In this document: in pieces, positions 27,335 to 35,717 of the stretch
Numbering within the stretch: position 1 is the first letter of the stretch
How the letters are laid out: the number at the start of each line of letters is the position of its first letter
Source: an uncultured Bryobacterales bacterium
GTDB taxonomy: Bacteria > Acidobacteriota > Terriglobia > Bryobacterales > Bryobacteraceae
NCBI GenBank assembly: GCA_937959285.1
Contig: CALGAR010000002.1
Location: 115,913 to 179,912, forward strand
DNA: 64,000 nt
Direction: 5' to 3'
Made by a program: the position numbers and the translations under genes
Notes under the pieces: generated by a model
The model's database searches: none
Seen by the model: the letters and a program-made list of their open reading frames with translations, nothing else
What the model was told of the DNA's origin: nothing

Positions 27335-27375
27335 CCAAAAAACGAAAGGCCCCGACTCTCCCGAATCGGGGCCTC
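27335..27375 (-). terminator. Rho-independent terminator after the MBL-fold gene
   Basis: Exact 9-base stem (AGGCCCCGA at 27347-27355, TCGGGGCCT at 27366-27374) with a 10-base loop. Read on the minus strand it is followed by a T-rich run (TTTCGTTTTTT). It lies about 155 bases past the stop at 27529 and directly before the start of the tail-fibre-like gene, so it could also act as a leader attenuator for that gene. Confidence 0.7.
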
Positions 27376-27528
27376 TTTAGGGCTTTGTTGCGGATGGAAC
27401 CGCTTTCGGCTACAGTCTAGCGGCGAGGATCAAGAATTTACGCCCTCCCGGCGCGCACATTTCCCTTTAACCGACTGCATCTCAACGATTTATTTTTTGC
27501 TGGAAAGTCGAAATGAGAAAGTGACGTT

Positions 27529-28497
27529 CTATCGCCCGCGATACGCCCCCCCTCTGCGTGAGCGCCGGCGATTGAGCCTGTACAAGATGACACCGGCAGC
27601 CGCGGCAGCCAGCACGATGCGAGGCGCCGTGGTCAGGACCGGCGGCGGCACGGATACCACTCCGTCTTCATCCGTCACCGCAGGCCGCCGGACATACCGC
27701 CCCCGAGCAGGCACCGCACGATCCGGAAACGCTCTGGCGAGCTCGCGGAGATCGGCTGCCGCTTCCGGACCGATGATCGGCATGCCGTGGCCGCACGCAA
27801 TGACTGCGGGCTCAAGCTCAGCCAGGCACCGCACGGACTCGGCTGCTGCGCCCCAGTCGCTTGTGTAATAGGCCGGAGGACCATTCACTTCAGGACGCTG
27901 CACCAGAACGCTGAACAGTGACTCCTGTTTTGTCGTGCTGATTGCATCGCCGGCGATCAGGACTTTGTCACTTTCGCGAAAGAACGACACGTGCCCAGCC
28001 GTATGGCCCGGCGTGTGAATCCACCGCCAGCCCGGAAGGTTCGGCACTGTGCCGTCGGCCGGAAGCGGACGAACGCGACTTCCCAGATTGATGGGGCCGC
28101 GAGGATAAAGAGCCGCGAGGAAGGCGATAGCTCCGCCGCCGACGCTTGGATCCGGCGGCGGATACTCGGAACGCCCGGTCAGGTATGGAAGCTCGAGAGG
28201 GTGAGCATAAACGGGGACGTCCCAGGACGCAACGAGCTCCTCGAGGGCGCCGACATGATCAAAGTGGCCGTGTGTGAGAAGAATGGCGTCGGGCGGCCTC
28301 GTGCCGTGATGTTCTGCAGCCCACGACAGAATGCGGGAAGCGGAATAGGACAGCCCGGCATCGATCAGACTCCACGATCCATCGTCATTGGAAACACCGA
28401 ACACATTGGCGATGAGCGTGCGGAATCCAAAGATTCCAGGCGCAATGACGTCGAGCGATCCGACCGCGGACTCTGAAGGCTTGATCCCGACACGCAT
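27529..28497 (-). CDS. MBL-fold metallo-hydrolase with C-terminal membrane segment
   Basis: Metallo-beta-lactamase-fold hydrolase of 322 residues. The zinc motif is H76-G-H78-F-D80-H81. The third His is in HTPGHTAGHVSF, the bridging Asp in LIAGDAIS and the last His in IACGHGMPI. After the catalytic domain comes a linker rich in Val/Pro, then one hydrophobic helix (about 290-306) and a very basic tail (RLNRRRSRRGGAYRGR). That tail is unusual for glyoxalase-II-like enzymes and suggests membrane anchoring with the tail in the cytoplasm. The substrate is unknown. Confidence 0.88.
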   Translation of the reverse strand: MRVGIKPSESAVGSLDVIAPGIFGFRTLIANVFGVSNDDGSWSLIDAGLSYSASRILSWAAEHHGTRPPDAILLTHGHFDHVGALEELVASWDVPVYAHPLELPYLTGRSEYPPPDPSVGGGAIAFLAALYPRGPINLGSRVRPLPADGTVPNLPGWRWIHTPGHTAGHVSFFRESDKVLIAGDAISTTKQESLFSVLVQRPEVNGPPAYYTSDWGAAAESVRCLAELEPAVIACGHGMPIIGPEAAADLRELARAFPDRAVPARGRYVRRPAVTDEDGVVSVPPPVLTTAPRIVLAAAAAGVILYRLNRRRSRRGGAYRGR

Positions 28498-28565
28498 ACG
28501 CCCCGCCAGGCAGTTCAGTCAAATGTTAGACCCGGAGCGGAGTGCGGGGTTTCGTGAGGAATGGT

Positions 28566-28593
28566 GCGCCCGGATCCTGAAAGGTCCGGGCGC
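28566..28593. terminator. GC-rich hairpin after the Gfo/Idh/MocA gene
   Basis: Arms GCGCCCGGA (28566-28574) and TCCGGGCGC (28585-28593) pair exactly. The hairpin begins 12 bases past the minus-strand stop at 28605. No T-run follows, so it is terminator-like rather than a canonical intrinsic terminator. Confidence 0.4.
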
Positions 28594-28604
28594 GGAAGGC
28601 TTCT

Positions 28605-29768
28605 TTATTGTGCGGCTGCTGCGGCGCCGGTCTCTACCCAGCCCCTGCGTTCGGCGCTCTCGATCACTTTTTCGAGCAGCTCCATGCCCCACAGGCCATC
28701 GGCAAACGTCGGGAACTCTACGGGCGCTGCCGGATCTGCAATCTTTCGGTAGAAACGGCGGTAGACCTGCTTGTGCGTGTCGTCGTATCCCTCGCTGTGG
28801 CCACCCGGCAGGTCCGCATAGGTGGAAGCCTCAGGCTCCAGCAAAGACGGATCTTTGACGATCATCTGGTTGGGGGAGTTGCGATGACCGATCCAGAGCT
28901 CGTCCGGCTTCTCCTGATTCCACTGAATTCCGCACTTGGTGCCGTAAATCTCCACCTGGAAACGGTTCTTGCAGCCAGCCGAAACCTGGCTTACCGTGAA
29001 GGCTCCCCTGGCGCGATCGCCGAGGTGGAGGAGCACGGCGCCGAAGTCGTCGGTGTCAATTGGCACCTCGTCATAATCCTCGGGCCTCAATGTCTTTCCT
29101 GCGAACGTCTGGATGGAAACCTTCGGGCGCTTCCGAGTCTTGTGGAAGATGGCGAGGTCGGCGCAAAGCGCGGTGATCTTCAGTCCGGTGAGGTGCTGGA
29201 TCATATCCATCCAGTGGGAGCCGATGTCTCCCATCACCCGGAGCGGACCGTTATGGGGTCGCTCGATGCGCCAGTTGTAGTCGGTATCGTAGAGCAACCA
29301 GTCTTGCGAGTACGTGCCTTGAACGACAAGAACGTCGCCCAGCTCTCCGTTGGCAATCATCCTGCGGACATGCTGAAGCACGGGGTAGTAGCGAAGGTTG
29401 TGATTGACGCAATGCACCACACCCTTCTCCTCCGCAATCCTCAACATCTCGCGCGCTTCCGCCGCAGACATGGCTAGCGGCTTTTCACAAAGGACATGCT
29501 TGCCTGCAAGCATTGCAGCCTTTGAGATTGGATAGTGCAACGCGTTCGGCGTGCAGACATGAACAGCTTCAATAGAAGGATCCGAAAGGATCGTGTTGTA
29601 ATCGGCGGTGCCGCGTTCGACGCCGATGGAATCTGCAAACCGGCGAGCCTCCTCCTCGGTGGAGGCCGCGACCGCTGCAATCTCAACATTGCCCAGGCGG
29701 CGGATGGCTTCCGAGTGGACCCTGCCCATGAATCCGGCGCCGATCACAGCTGTTCTGATCTTTCGCAT
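28605..29768 (-). CDS. Gfo/Idh/MocA-family NAD(P)-dependent oxidoreductase
   Basis: Cytoplasmic dehydrogenase of 387 residues, probably acting on a sugar or inositol-like alcohol. The Rossmann fold has VIGAGFMGRVH near residue 8, then VHVCTPNALHY and the family hallmark EKPLA near residue 96. The C-terminal domain contains GDIGSHWMDMIQHLTG, whose His is the likely catalytic residue. The length and the C-terminal GGHSEGYDDTHKQVYRRFY are typical of the dehydrogenases found in acidobacterial and planctomycete sugar pathways. It has no export signal, in contrast to the Tat-exported relative at 49847. Confidence 0.92.
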   Translation of the reverse strand: MRKIRTAVIGAGFMGRVHSEAIRRLGNVEIAAVAASTEEEARRFADSIGVERGTADYNTILSDPSIEAVHVCTPNALHYPISKAAMLAGKHVLCEKPLAMSAAEAREMLRIAEEKGVVHCVNHNLRYYPVLQHVRRMIANGELGDVLVVQGTYSQDWLLYDTDYNWRIERPHNGPLRVMGDIGSHWMDMIQHLTGLKITALCADLAIFHKTRKRPKVSIQTFAGKTLRPEDYDEVPIDTDDFGAVLLHLGDRARGAFTVSQVSAGCKNRFQVEIYGTKCGIQWNQEKPDELWIGHRNSPNQMIVKDPSLLEPEASTYADLPGGHSEGYDDTHKQVYRRFYRKIADPAAPVEFPTFADGLWGMELLEKVIESAERRGWVETGAAAAAQ

Positions 29769-29923
29769 ACTTATGTTGGTCCGTCCTTTCTCATGCGCTA
29801 ACCGCGGCCGGGGCTCCAGCCTCGAGGCTGCATATCCCCTTGTGGCCGGGTCATTTCCCGCGTTGGTTTACGCCAACTCAACACTCTATCGCAAATGCTG
29901 GTAGACTGGGGAAAAACGCCGAA

Positions 29924-30238
29924 ATGTTGGTGAAAATCCGACTAAGCCAGGGCCCGACGGTTCAAAAGAAGGCTAGAAAGAACCAGCGCCTGGCGCTGGC
30001 CTTCGCCGCGTTGCTGACGCCGGCAGCATTGATGGCCGGCGTGCTTTGCATCTGGCGCATTGGGGCCGATTTAGGTTTCACCGGCTCCTTCGCCATTTCG
30101 GAAGGGATCTTCTCCCGCTGGCAGGTATGGTTTGCCATCGCGGGCGCTGTCGAAGGTCTGGCGATTCTGCTGACGCGATATGGGCGGGCCGACGCGGCCC
30201 TCACTCAAGAGCGGGCGCATACCTTATCAAAATCTTGA
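29924..30238 (+). CDS. Small membrane protein, function unknown
   Basis: A 104-residue protein. The start at 29924 gives a basic N-terminus followed by two predicted transmembrane helices (about residues 29-50 and 64-86). A longer frame from 29840 adds unlikely sequence. I do not recognise a family. It is divergent from the oxidoreductase gene and lies upstream of the rhomboid gene on the same strand. Confidence 0.6.
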   Translation: MLVKIRLSQGPTVQKKARKNQRLALAFAALLTPAALMAGVLCIWRIGADLGFTGSFAISEGIFSRWQVWFAIAGAVEGLAILLTRYGRADAALTQERAHTLSKS

Positions 30239-30405
30239 TCCCTCGCACATGAGATCCGCTCCGGTTGCGGCAGGCGAGGCGTAGGACAACATGCCGTCTC
30301 CACCTGCCGAGACCGGCAGACGGCGCTGCCGGCGGGCTGGGCCGCGTTTTCAGGGCGCCTTCGCTGCCTCCTTCTGTTATCCTGATTCTAGGGCCTAGGG
30401 ATTAC

Positions 30406-31158
30406 ATGCCGTATCCATATCGGTATCGAACGGCCGGTTTCTCCTATTCGGGCAGCATTCCGCCCGGCGTAAAGTGGCTGCTGATCTCGAACATCGCGAT
30501 CTTCCTGCTGTACTTTCTGACCGCGCGAACTGCTGCCGAAGGTATCTTCTCCCTACTCGCGCTGGTGCCGAGAGCGGTGGTGACCGAACTCGCCGTGTGG
30601 CAACTGGTCACTTACCTGTTCGTACACAGTCCGTTTCATTTTGGCCACATCCTGCTCAATATGCTGGCGCTTTGGATGTTCGGCTCCGATCTGGAGCGGA
30701 CGTGGGGAACGAAGCGATTCCTTCAGTTCTACTTCCTCTGCGGTATCGGCGCGGGACTCTGCGTCATCCTGGGCAACTACCTCTACGGTACGCCCGACAC
30801 GCGAACCATCGGCGCTTCCGGCGCGATTTACGGAATCATGATGGCTTTTGCGCTCCTGTTTCCGGACGCAACGATCATCTTTATCCTCTTTCCGATCCGC
30901 GCCAGATATTTTGTGATGATTCTCGGCGCTATGGCGTTCCTGAGTTCGCTCCGGATGAGCGGCAGCGGCGTGAGTGACATCGCTCATCTTGGCGGCCTGA
31001 TTTTCGGCTTCGCCTACATGAAGTGGGACAGCCGCGTCAGGTTTAACCTGCTGGGCTCGATCGAGCACCGTTACCACCGCTGGAAGATGGAAAGGGCGAA
31101 GAGGAAATTCCAGGTATACCTGCGGAAGCGGGGCTCGGACGACCCATGGGTTCAATAG
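30406..31158 (+). CDS. Rhomboid-family intramembrane serine protease
   Basis: Polytopic membrane protease that cleaves transmembrane substrates. The ATG at 30406 is preferred over a longer frame from 30265 because an AGGG site precedes it and the first membrane helix follows. It has 250 residues and six predicted helices. The catalytic serine S138 is in GASGAIYG, and H194 in SDIAHLGGLIFG completes the dyad. The HFGHILLNMLALWMFG segment in helix 2 and the WR-like loop region are conserved. The C-terminal tail is strongly basic and cytoplasmic. No substrate gene is evident. Confidence 0.93.
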   Translation: MPYPYRYRTAGFSYSGSIPPGVKWLLISNIAIFLLYFLTARTAAEGIFSLLALVPRAVVTELAVWQLVTYLFVHSPFHFGHILLNMLALWMFGSDLERTWGTKRFLQFYFLCGIGAGLCVILGNYLYGTPDTRTIGASGAIYGIMMAFALLFPDATIIFILFPIRARYFVMILGAMAFLSSLRMSGSGVSDIAHLGGLIFGFAYMKWDSRVRFNLLGSIEHRYHRWKMERAKRKFQVYLRKRGSDDPWVQ

Positions 31159-31264
31159 AACCAGGATTTGCGCAACAGCAGCCGAAACCGTAAACTCTTC
31201 CCGGGACGTCTACTTTGGATATAGACTTGTGGGGATGCTTTTTCCACCTTGCTTCGGAGCAGCC

Positions 31265-32395
31265 ATGAACAGACTAAGATTTATCGCGAATCTGCTGGCC
31301 ATTTGCCTTCTGCCAGCGCTTAGCGTTGGCATCGCGCAGGAAGGACCGAAGAAGGAACGCGGCGAAGCCGTGGCCAGACCCAGAAAGCAGGGCCAGGCGG
31401 CGGAACCGGAGCAACCCAAGATCCCCTCACAGTTCAAGAAGAAGGGCGATCTCCCCCCTGAGGGCACAGCGACTTTTCGCAGCGACGCAACAACCGTCTC
31501 GGTAGACGTCGCCGTGCTTGACAACAAGGGCCGGTTCATTCCGAACATTCCCCAGGACCGGTTCCGCATTCTCGAAGACGGCGTTCCGCAGCAGATTACG
31601 AGCTTCTCCATGGGCGAGGCTCCGATGACCGTCGCGATGGTCATCGAGTTCAGTAATCTGTTCCAGCAGTATTGGACCGAATCCTGGTATCAGACGCTGA
31701 CAGCGGCATACGGCTTTCTGGAGACGCTGAAGCCGGAAGACTACGTTGCGGTGGTGGCGTACGACCTGCGTCCGGAGATTCTGACCGATTTCACGCAGAA
31801 CAAGCAGGAAGCCTATCAGGCCATGCGCCGGCTGCAGATTGCAGCCTACTCCGAGTCGAACCTGTTCGACGCCATCACGGACACGGCGGAACGAATGTCC
31901 GAGATCGAGGGCCGAAAGGCAATCGTCCTTATCTCGAGTGGCATCGACACGTTCAGCAAGCTGACCTTTGACAAGACGCGCAAGATTCTCCAGGGCGCGG
32001 GCGTGCCGATTTACTCCATCGGGCTGATGCAGGCGCTCCGGGAATGGTATGACGCAAGGGGATACCTCGGCCCGATCGCGCGTCTCGACTTTCTGCAGGC
32101 GGACAATCAATTGCGGACCTTCTCCAAGGAAACCGGCGGCCAGTCCTTCTTTCCGCGGTTCTATGGTGAGTTTCCTGGAATCTTTGCAGCAATCTCAGAC
32201 GCTCTGCGCAATCAGTACTCGCTGGCCTATCAGCCGACCAACCAGGCTCGCGATGGCAAGTTCCGCAAGATCAAGGTAGAGCTGGTGGACCCGGCTACGA
32301 ATCAGCCCTTGCGGATCGTGAACGAGAAAAACAAACCCATCAAGTACACAATCATCGCAAAGTCGGGATATACCGCTCCACGCGAAGTGGAGTAG
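31265..32395 (+). CDS. VWA-domain protein, acidobacterial type, with degenerate MIDAS
   Basis: Exported 376-residue protein of the VWFA-related acidobacterial family (TIGR03436-like). The start at 31265 follows a GGAG and begins a signal peptide (MNRLRFIANLLAICLLPALS). A Lys/Glu/Pro-rich linker precedes the N-terminal beta region (TVSVDVAVLDNKGRFIPN...DRFRILEDGVPQQI) and the VWA domain. The metal-ion site that would read DxSxS is E128-F-S-N-L132, so metal-dependent adhesion is doubtful. A second member of the family, with an intact site, lies at 35718. The role is unknown. Confidence 0.88.
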   Translation: MNRLRFIANLLAICLLPALSVGIAQEGPKKERGEAVARPRKQGQAAEPEQPKIPSQFKKKGDLPPEGTATFRSDATTVSVDVAVLDNKGRFIPNIPQDRFRILEDGVPQQITSFSMGEAPMTVAMVIEFSNLFQQYWTESWYQTLTAAYGFLETLKPEDYVAVVAYDLRPEILTDFTQNKQEAYQAMRRLQIAAYSESNLFDAITDTAERMSEIEGRKAIVLISSGIDTFSKLTFDKTRKILQGAGVPIYSIGLMQALREWYDARGYLGPIARLDFLQADNQLRTFSKETGGQSFFPRFYGEFPGIFAAISDALRNQYSLAYQPTNQARDGKFRKIKVELVDPATNQPLRIVNEKNKPIKYTIIAKSGYTAPREVE

Positions 32396-32511
32396 TCCGT
32401 GAGGAAGGCAGGTCAGAGACAGGACCAGAAGTCTCATTCAGCCTTTGGATACACGCATTCCGCGGAAGTCAAGTTCTACATCTCGCCTCTTTACAAACCG
32501 ATACGAGTTCG

Positions 32512-32540
32512 TTGACACGCTGTCACAGCTTTGTTACTGT
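32512..32540 (+). promoter_or_regulatory. Candidate sigma-70 promoter for the CheY-like gene
   Basis: TTGACA (32512-32517), a 17-base spacer, then TACTGT (32535-32540). The -35 matches consensus exactly; the -10 keeps T1, A2 and T6. Start of transcription near 32547 would leave a leader of about 11 bases before the ATG at 32558. Confidence 0.55.
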
Positions 32541-32557
32541 CGCGAAGTCTGAACTGC

Positions 32558-33019
32558 ATGGGTGCAATCTCTCCTCAACTATCCGCCTCGTCGACCCGGA
32601 TTCTCCTCGTGGATGACAACGCGAACGGTCTGGCTGCCCGAAAGTGCGTCCTCGAGGAACTCGGATATCGGATAACCACCGCTTCCGGGGCGCTTGAGGC
32701 GCTGGATGTCTTCCAACCAGGAGCGTTCGACCTTATCATCACGGACTACCGCATGCCGATGATGGACGGCGTCGCCTTCATCGAACAGATTCGGGCCCGG
32801 GAACCGAAGGTTCCTGTGATCCTGATCTCCGGCTTCGCGGATGCTCTCGGATTGAATGAGCAGAATACCGGAGCGGATGTCGTGATTCAGAAGAGCGCGA
32901 CTGAGGTAGGCCACCTCGTACGAGCGGTGAATCGGCTCCTGAAGCGAAAAGCGCCTCCGCGGAAACCGGCTGTCGCGCAGCGGAATCTTAACCTTAAGGC
33001 CAATCCAAAGGCCAAGTAG
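32558..33019 (+). CDS. Single-domain (CheY-like) response regulator
   Basis: A 153-residue protein consisting of one receiver domain and a short basic tail. The domain has the acidic pair in ILLVDDNANG, the phosphoacceptor Asp in LIITDYRMPMMDG, and VILISGFAD. The conserved lysine appears in VIQKSA rather than KP, a mild departure. The tail (KRKAPPRKPAVAQRNLNLKA) is Lys/Arg-rich and has no DNA-binding fold. No kinase is adjacent. Such proteins act by protein contacts or as phosphate sinks. Confidence 0.9.
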   Translation: MGAISPQLSASSTRILLVDDNANGLAARKCVLEELGYRITTASGALEALDVFQPGAFDLIITDYRMPMMDGVAFIEQIRAREPKVPVILISGFADALGLNEQNTGADVVIQKSATEVGHLVRAVNRLLKRKAPPRKPAVAQRNLNLKANPKAK

Positions 33020-33051
33020 CCATTCCCCGCAGCTTATACTGGAAGTATTAT

Positions 33052-34908
33052 ATGAAGTACCGGAAGATTGCTGTCGGGAGTTGTGCACTCCTGACAGCAC
33101 TTCTTTACCCACTGACCCTTTACACCCAAAAGGGTTCCTCAAACCCGTCCAAGCCTGGCGCAACAGCTGTTCAAAAGCCAGTCGTCCCTCCCGCAGCAGC
33201 GCGCGTAGCACCCGATAAGCCCGATACGGTTGAGCGCTGGATGCGATCGCTCCCTCTGGAAAAGAAGGTCGCGCAGCTGGTCATGATCACCTCCTACGGC
33301 GAGATGCCAAGGCGTCGCGCCCGCGAGTACCGCGAATTTGTGCGCCTTGTGCGCGATGTCGGCGTCGGCGGCGTAATCGTTGTGAATCGCGTGGAGAACG
33401 GGATCATCCGGCGGGTCGACCCTTACGTCATGGCCACATTCCTGAATCGCATGCAGAGGCAGGCGCGCATCCCGCTGCTTGTGGGTGGAGATTTCGAGCG
33501 CGGCGCTTCCATGCGTGTCACGGACACAACGAAGTACCCGCATGCAATGGCGTATGCCGCGACCGGCGATCTGGAGGCAACGCGCCGCCTTGGTGCGGCC
33601 ACAGCCCGCGAAGCGAGAGCACTGGGCGTGCATTGGGTTTTCGCCCCGGTCGCCGATGTCAACAACAATCCTGATAATCCGGTCATCAACATCCGGTCGT
33701 TTGGAGAAGATCCTGTATCCGTCGGACAGCATGTCCGCGCCTTCATCGAGGGTGCGCGCAGAGAGAAGAAGCACCCAGTGCTTCTGACCGTCAAACACTT
33801 CCCTGGCCATGGAGACACCGCCGTCGACAGTCATAAGGGCATGCCGCGGCTCGACATCAGCCGCGAACGAATGAATGCGGTTGAGCTGGTGCCATTTCGC
33901 GAAGCGATTGACGCTGGCGTAGACTCCGTCATGACAGCGCACATGGCCGTGCCTGCAATGGAAAGCGAGGAGATTCCGGCAACAGTCTCCCGCGCGATCC
34001 TGACGGACCTTTTGCGCAAGGAGCTTGGCTTCAAAGGGCTCGTCGTAACCGACGCCATGGATATGAACGGATTGTCCAAGGAGCTTCCTCCTGGCGAAGC
34101 GGCCGTTCGTGCCATCGAGGCGGGCGTCGATCTGCTGCTGATGCCGCCGAATCCCGACGTGGTGATTAAGGCGGTCGTTGAGGCGGTACGGAAAGGACGG
34201 ATTACGGAGGCAAGGATCGATGCGAGCTTGCGGCGCCTTCTATCTGCCAAAGTACGTCTGGGACTGCATCGGCAGCGCCTGGTGAACCTCGAGGCGATCG
34301 CCGACACCCTGGATTCCGAAGAGGCGCTTGCGGAAGCGCAAAGCGTCGCGGATCGGGCCGTAACCCTCGTGAAGAATGACTACGCTCTGGTTCCTCTGAA
34401 GAATCCGCAAACGGCGTCGTATTTCATCCTGACCGAATCCCGATTCACTTCCCAGGGCCGGCGGTTGATGGAAGAGCTCGCCCGTCGGGTTCCCAGAGCG
34501 CGAATCCAACTGTTTGCCCCAAGCGATGGCCTGGCGGAGTTTCGCGATGCGGCGGCAAGAGCAGCCTCTTCGGAGAAAATTGTAGTATTGGCTTTTGTGA
34601 GCTCAGCCAGGGGCGATGTTCCCTTGCCGGGCAACTATCCCTTTTTTATGAACCAGCTGTACGCAACGCAGCGTCCGATCGTGCTGGCATCTCTCGGCAG
34701 CCCTTATCTTTTGCAGGGATACCCCGCCTCTTCGGTTTATCTCACCACCTGCAGCCCGGTCGAACCGTCGGAGGCAGCGGTCGTCCGCGCTTTGTTCGGA
34801 GAGATTCCAATCACAGGCCGTCTACCGGTTTCGATCCCTCAGCTGGCAAAAGTTGGGGACGGCATACAATACACTGGCCAGACAGTTTTACCACAGCCAA
34901 CCACTTGA
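33052..34908 (+). CDS. Exported glycoside hydrolase family 3 (beta-N-acetylhexosaminidase type)
   Basis: GH3 enzyme of 618 residues, probably releasing beta-linked N-acetylglucosamine. It has an N-terminal signal or anchor (residues 5-25) and a Pro/Ala linker. The TIM-barrel domain contains KHFPGHGDTAVDSH, with the D259-S-H261 dyad that marks NagZ-type members, and the nucleophile D334 in VVTDAMDMNG. Unlike cytoplasmic NagZ (about 340 residues), a second alpha/beta domain of about 220 residues follows. Peptidoglycan fragments or chitin oligomers are likely substrates, by family. Confidence 0.92.
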   Translation: MKYRKIAVGSCALLTALLYPLTLYTQKGSSNPSKPGATAVQKPVVPPAAARVAPDKPDTVERWMRSLPLEKKVAQLVMITSYGEMPRRRAREYREFVRLVRDVGVGGVIVVNRVENGIIRRVDPYVMATFLNRMQRQARIPLLVGGDFERGASMRVTDTTKYPHAMAYAATGDLEATRRLGAATAREARALGVHWVFAPVADVNNNPDNPVINIRSFGEDPVSVGQHVRAFIEGARREKKHPVLLTVKHFPGHGDTAVDSHKGMPRLDISRERMNAVELVPFREAIDAGVDSVMTAHMAVPAMESEEIPATVSRAILTDLLRKELGFKGLVVTDAMDMNGLSKELPPGEAAVRAIEAGVDLLLMPPNPDVVIKAVVEAVRKGRITEARIDASLRRLLSAKVRLGLHRQRLVNLEAIADTLDSEEALAEAQSVADRAVTLVKNDYALVPLKNPQTASYFILTESRFTSQGRRLMEELARRVPRARIQLFAPSDGLAEFRDAAARAASSEKIVVLAFVSSARGDVPLPGNYPFFMNQLYATQRPIVLASLGSPYLLQGYPASSVYLTTCSPVEPSEAAVVRALFGEIPITGRLPVSIPQLAKVGDGIQYTGQTVLPQPTT

Positions 34909-34931
34909 AGATTGACTAGAAGGAGCGACAC

Positions 34932-35630
34932 ATGCTGAACATCACGTGGCTCGGGCACGGAACCTTCCAACTGCGTCTCGAAACAGGCGAGGTCTTCGTG
35001 ATGGATCCATGGGTGACTGGCAATCCCGCACACCCGGAGAAGCACGAGTTCGACCGCATTGACGCAATTCTCATCACGCACGGTCACTTCGATCACATCC
35101 ATGACGTCATTCCGCTGGCACAACGGTTTTCACCGACCGTCGTTGGAATTTATGAGATCTGCCACTGGCTCGAATCGAAGGGTGTGAGCAATTGCTCCGG
35201 AATGAACAAGGGAGGATCGCAGATCGTGCATCGCGTCAAGGTGACCATGACGCATGCCGTACACAGCTGCGGCATTCTCGACGACGGAAAGATCATCTAC
35301 GGCGGCGAGGCGGCAGGCTATGTCCTTACCCTTCCCGATGGCAGGCGCCTCTACTTCGCGGGAGACACAAGCGTCTTCTCCGACATGGCCTTGATTCACC
35401 AGCTGTACCGACCCGAACTGGCGATCCTGCCCATCGGCGATCTGTTCACCATGAGTCCTTACGAAGCTGCAGCCGCATGCCGTCTTCTCAAGCCCCGCAA
35501 GGTGATCCCGATGCACTTCGGAACATTCCCTGCCCTGACCGGACGTCCGGAGACGCTCGCTGGCTTGCTCAGAGATCAGCCCGAAACCGAGGTTTGGCCC
35601 TTGCAGCCCGGCCAGACCGTTCAGTGGTAG
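34932..35630 (+). CDS. UPF0173-type MBL-fold metal-dependent hydrolase
   Basis: Compact metallo-beta-lactamase-fold protein of 232 residues, the usual length for UPF0173/YtkL-like hydrolases. It opens with ITWLGHGTFQL. The zinc motif is H50-G-H52-F-D54-H55. Further ligands lie in MTHAVHSCGI, YFAGDTSVF and KVIPMHFGTFP. An AGAAGGAGCGAC ribosome site precedes the ATG. It follows GH3 by 23 bases and may be cotranscribed with it. The natural substrate of the family is not known. Confidence 0.92.
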   Translation: MLNITWLGHGTFQLRLETGEVFVMDPWVTGNPAHPEKHEFDRIDAILITHGHFDHIHDVIPLAQRFSPTVVGIYEICHWLESKGVSNCSGMNKGGSQIVHRVKVTMTHAVHSCGILDDGKIIYGGEAAGYVLTLPDGRRLYFAGDTSVFSDMALIHQLYRPELAILPIGDLFTMSPYEAAAACRLLKPRKVIPMHFGTFPALTGRPETLAGLLRDQPETEVWPLQPGQTVQW

Positions 35631-35717
35631 CGGCCGTTTCCATTGAGGCTGCCGTCTCCCCTTCTTCGATTTCCGCTGGAACAAGGCGTTTGTGTTGTGC
35701 ATCTATTAGTTCGATAA

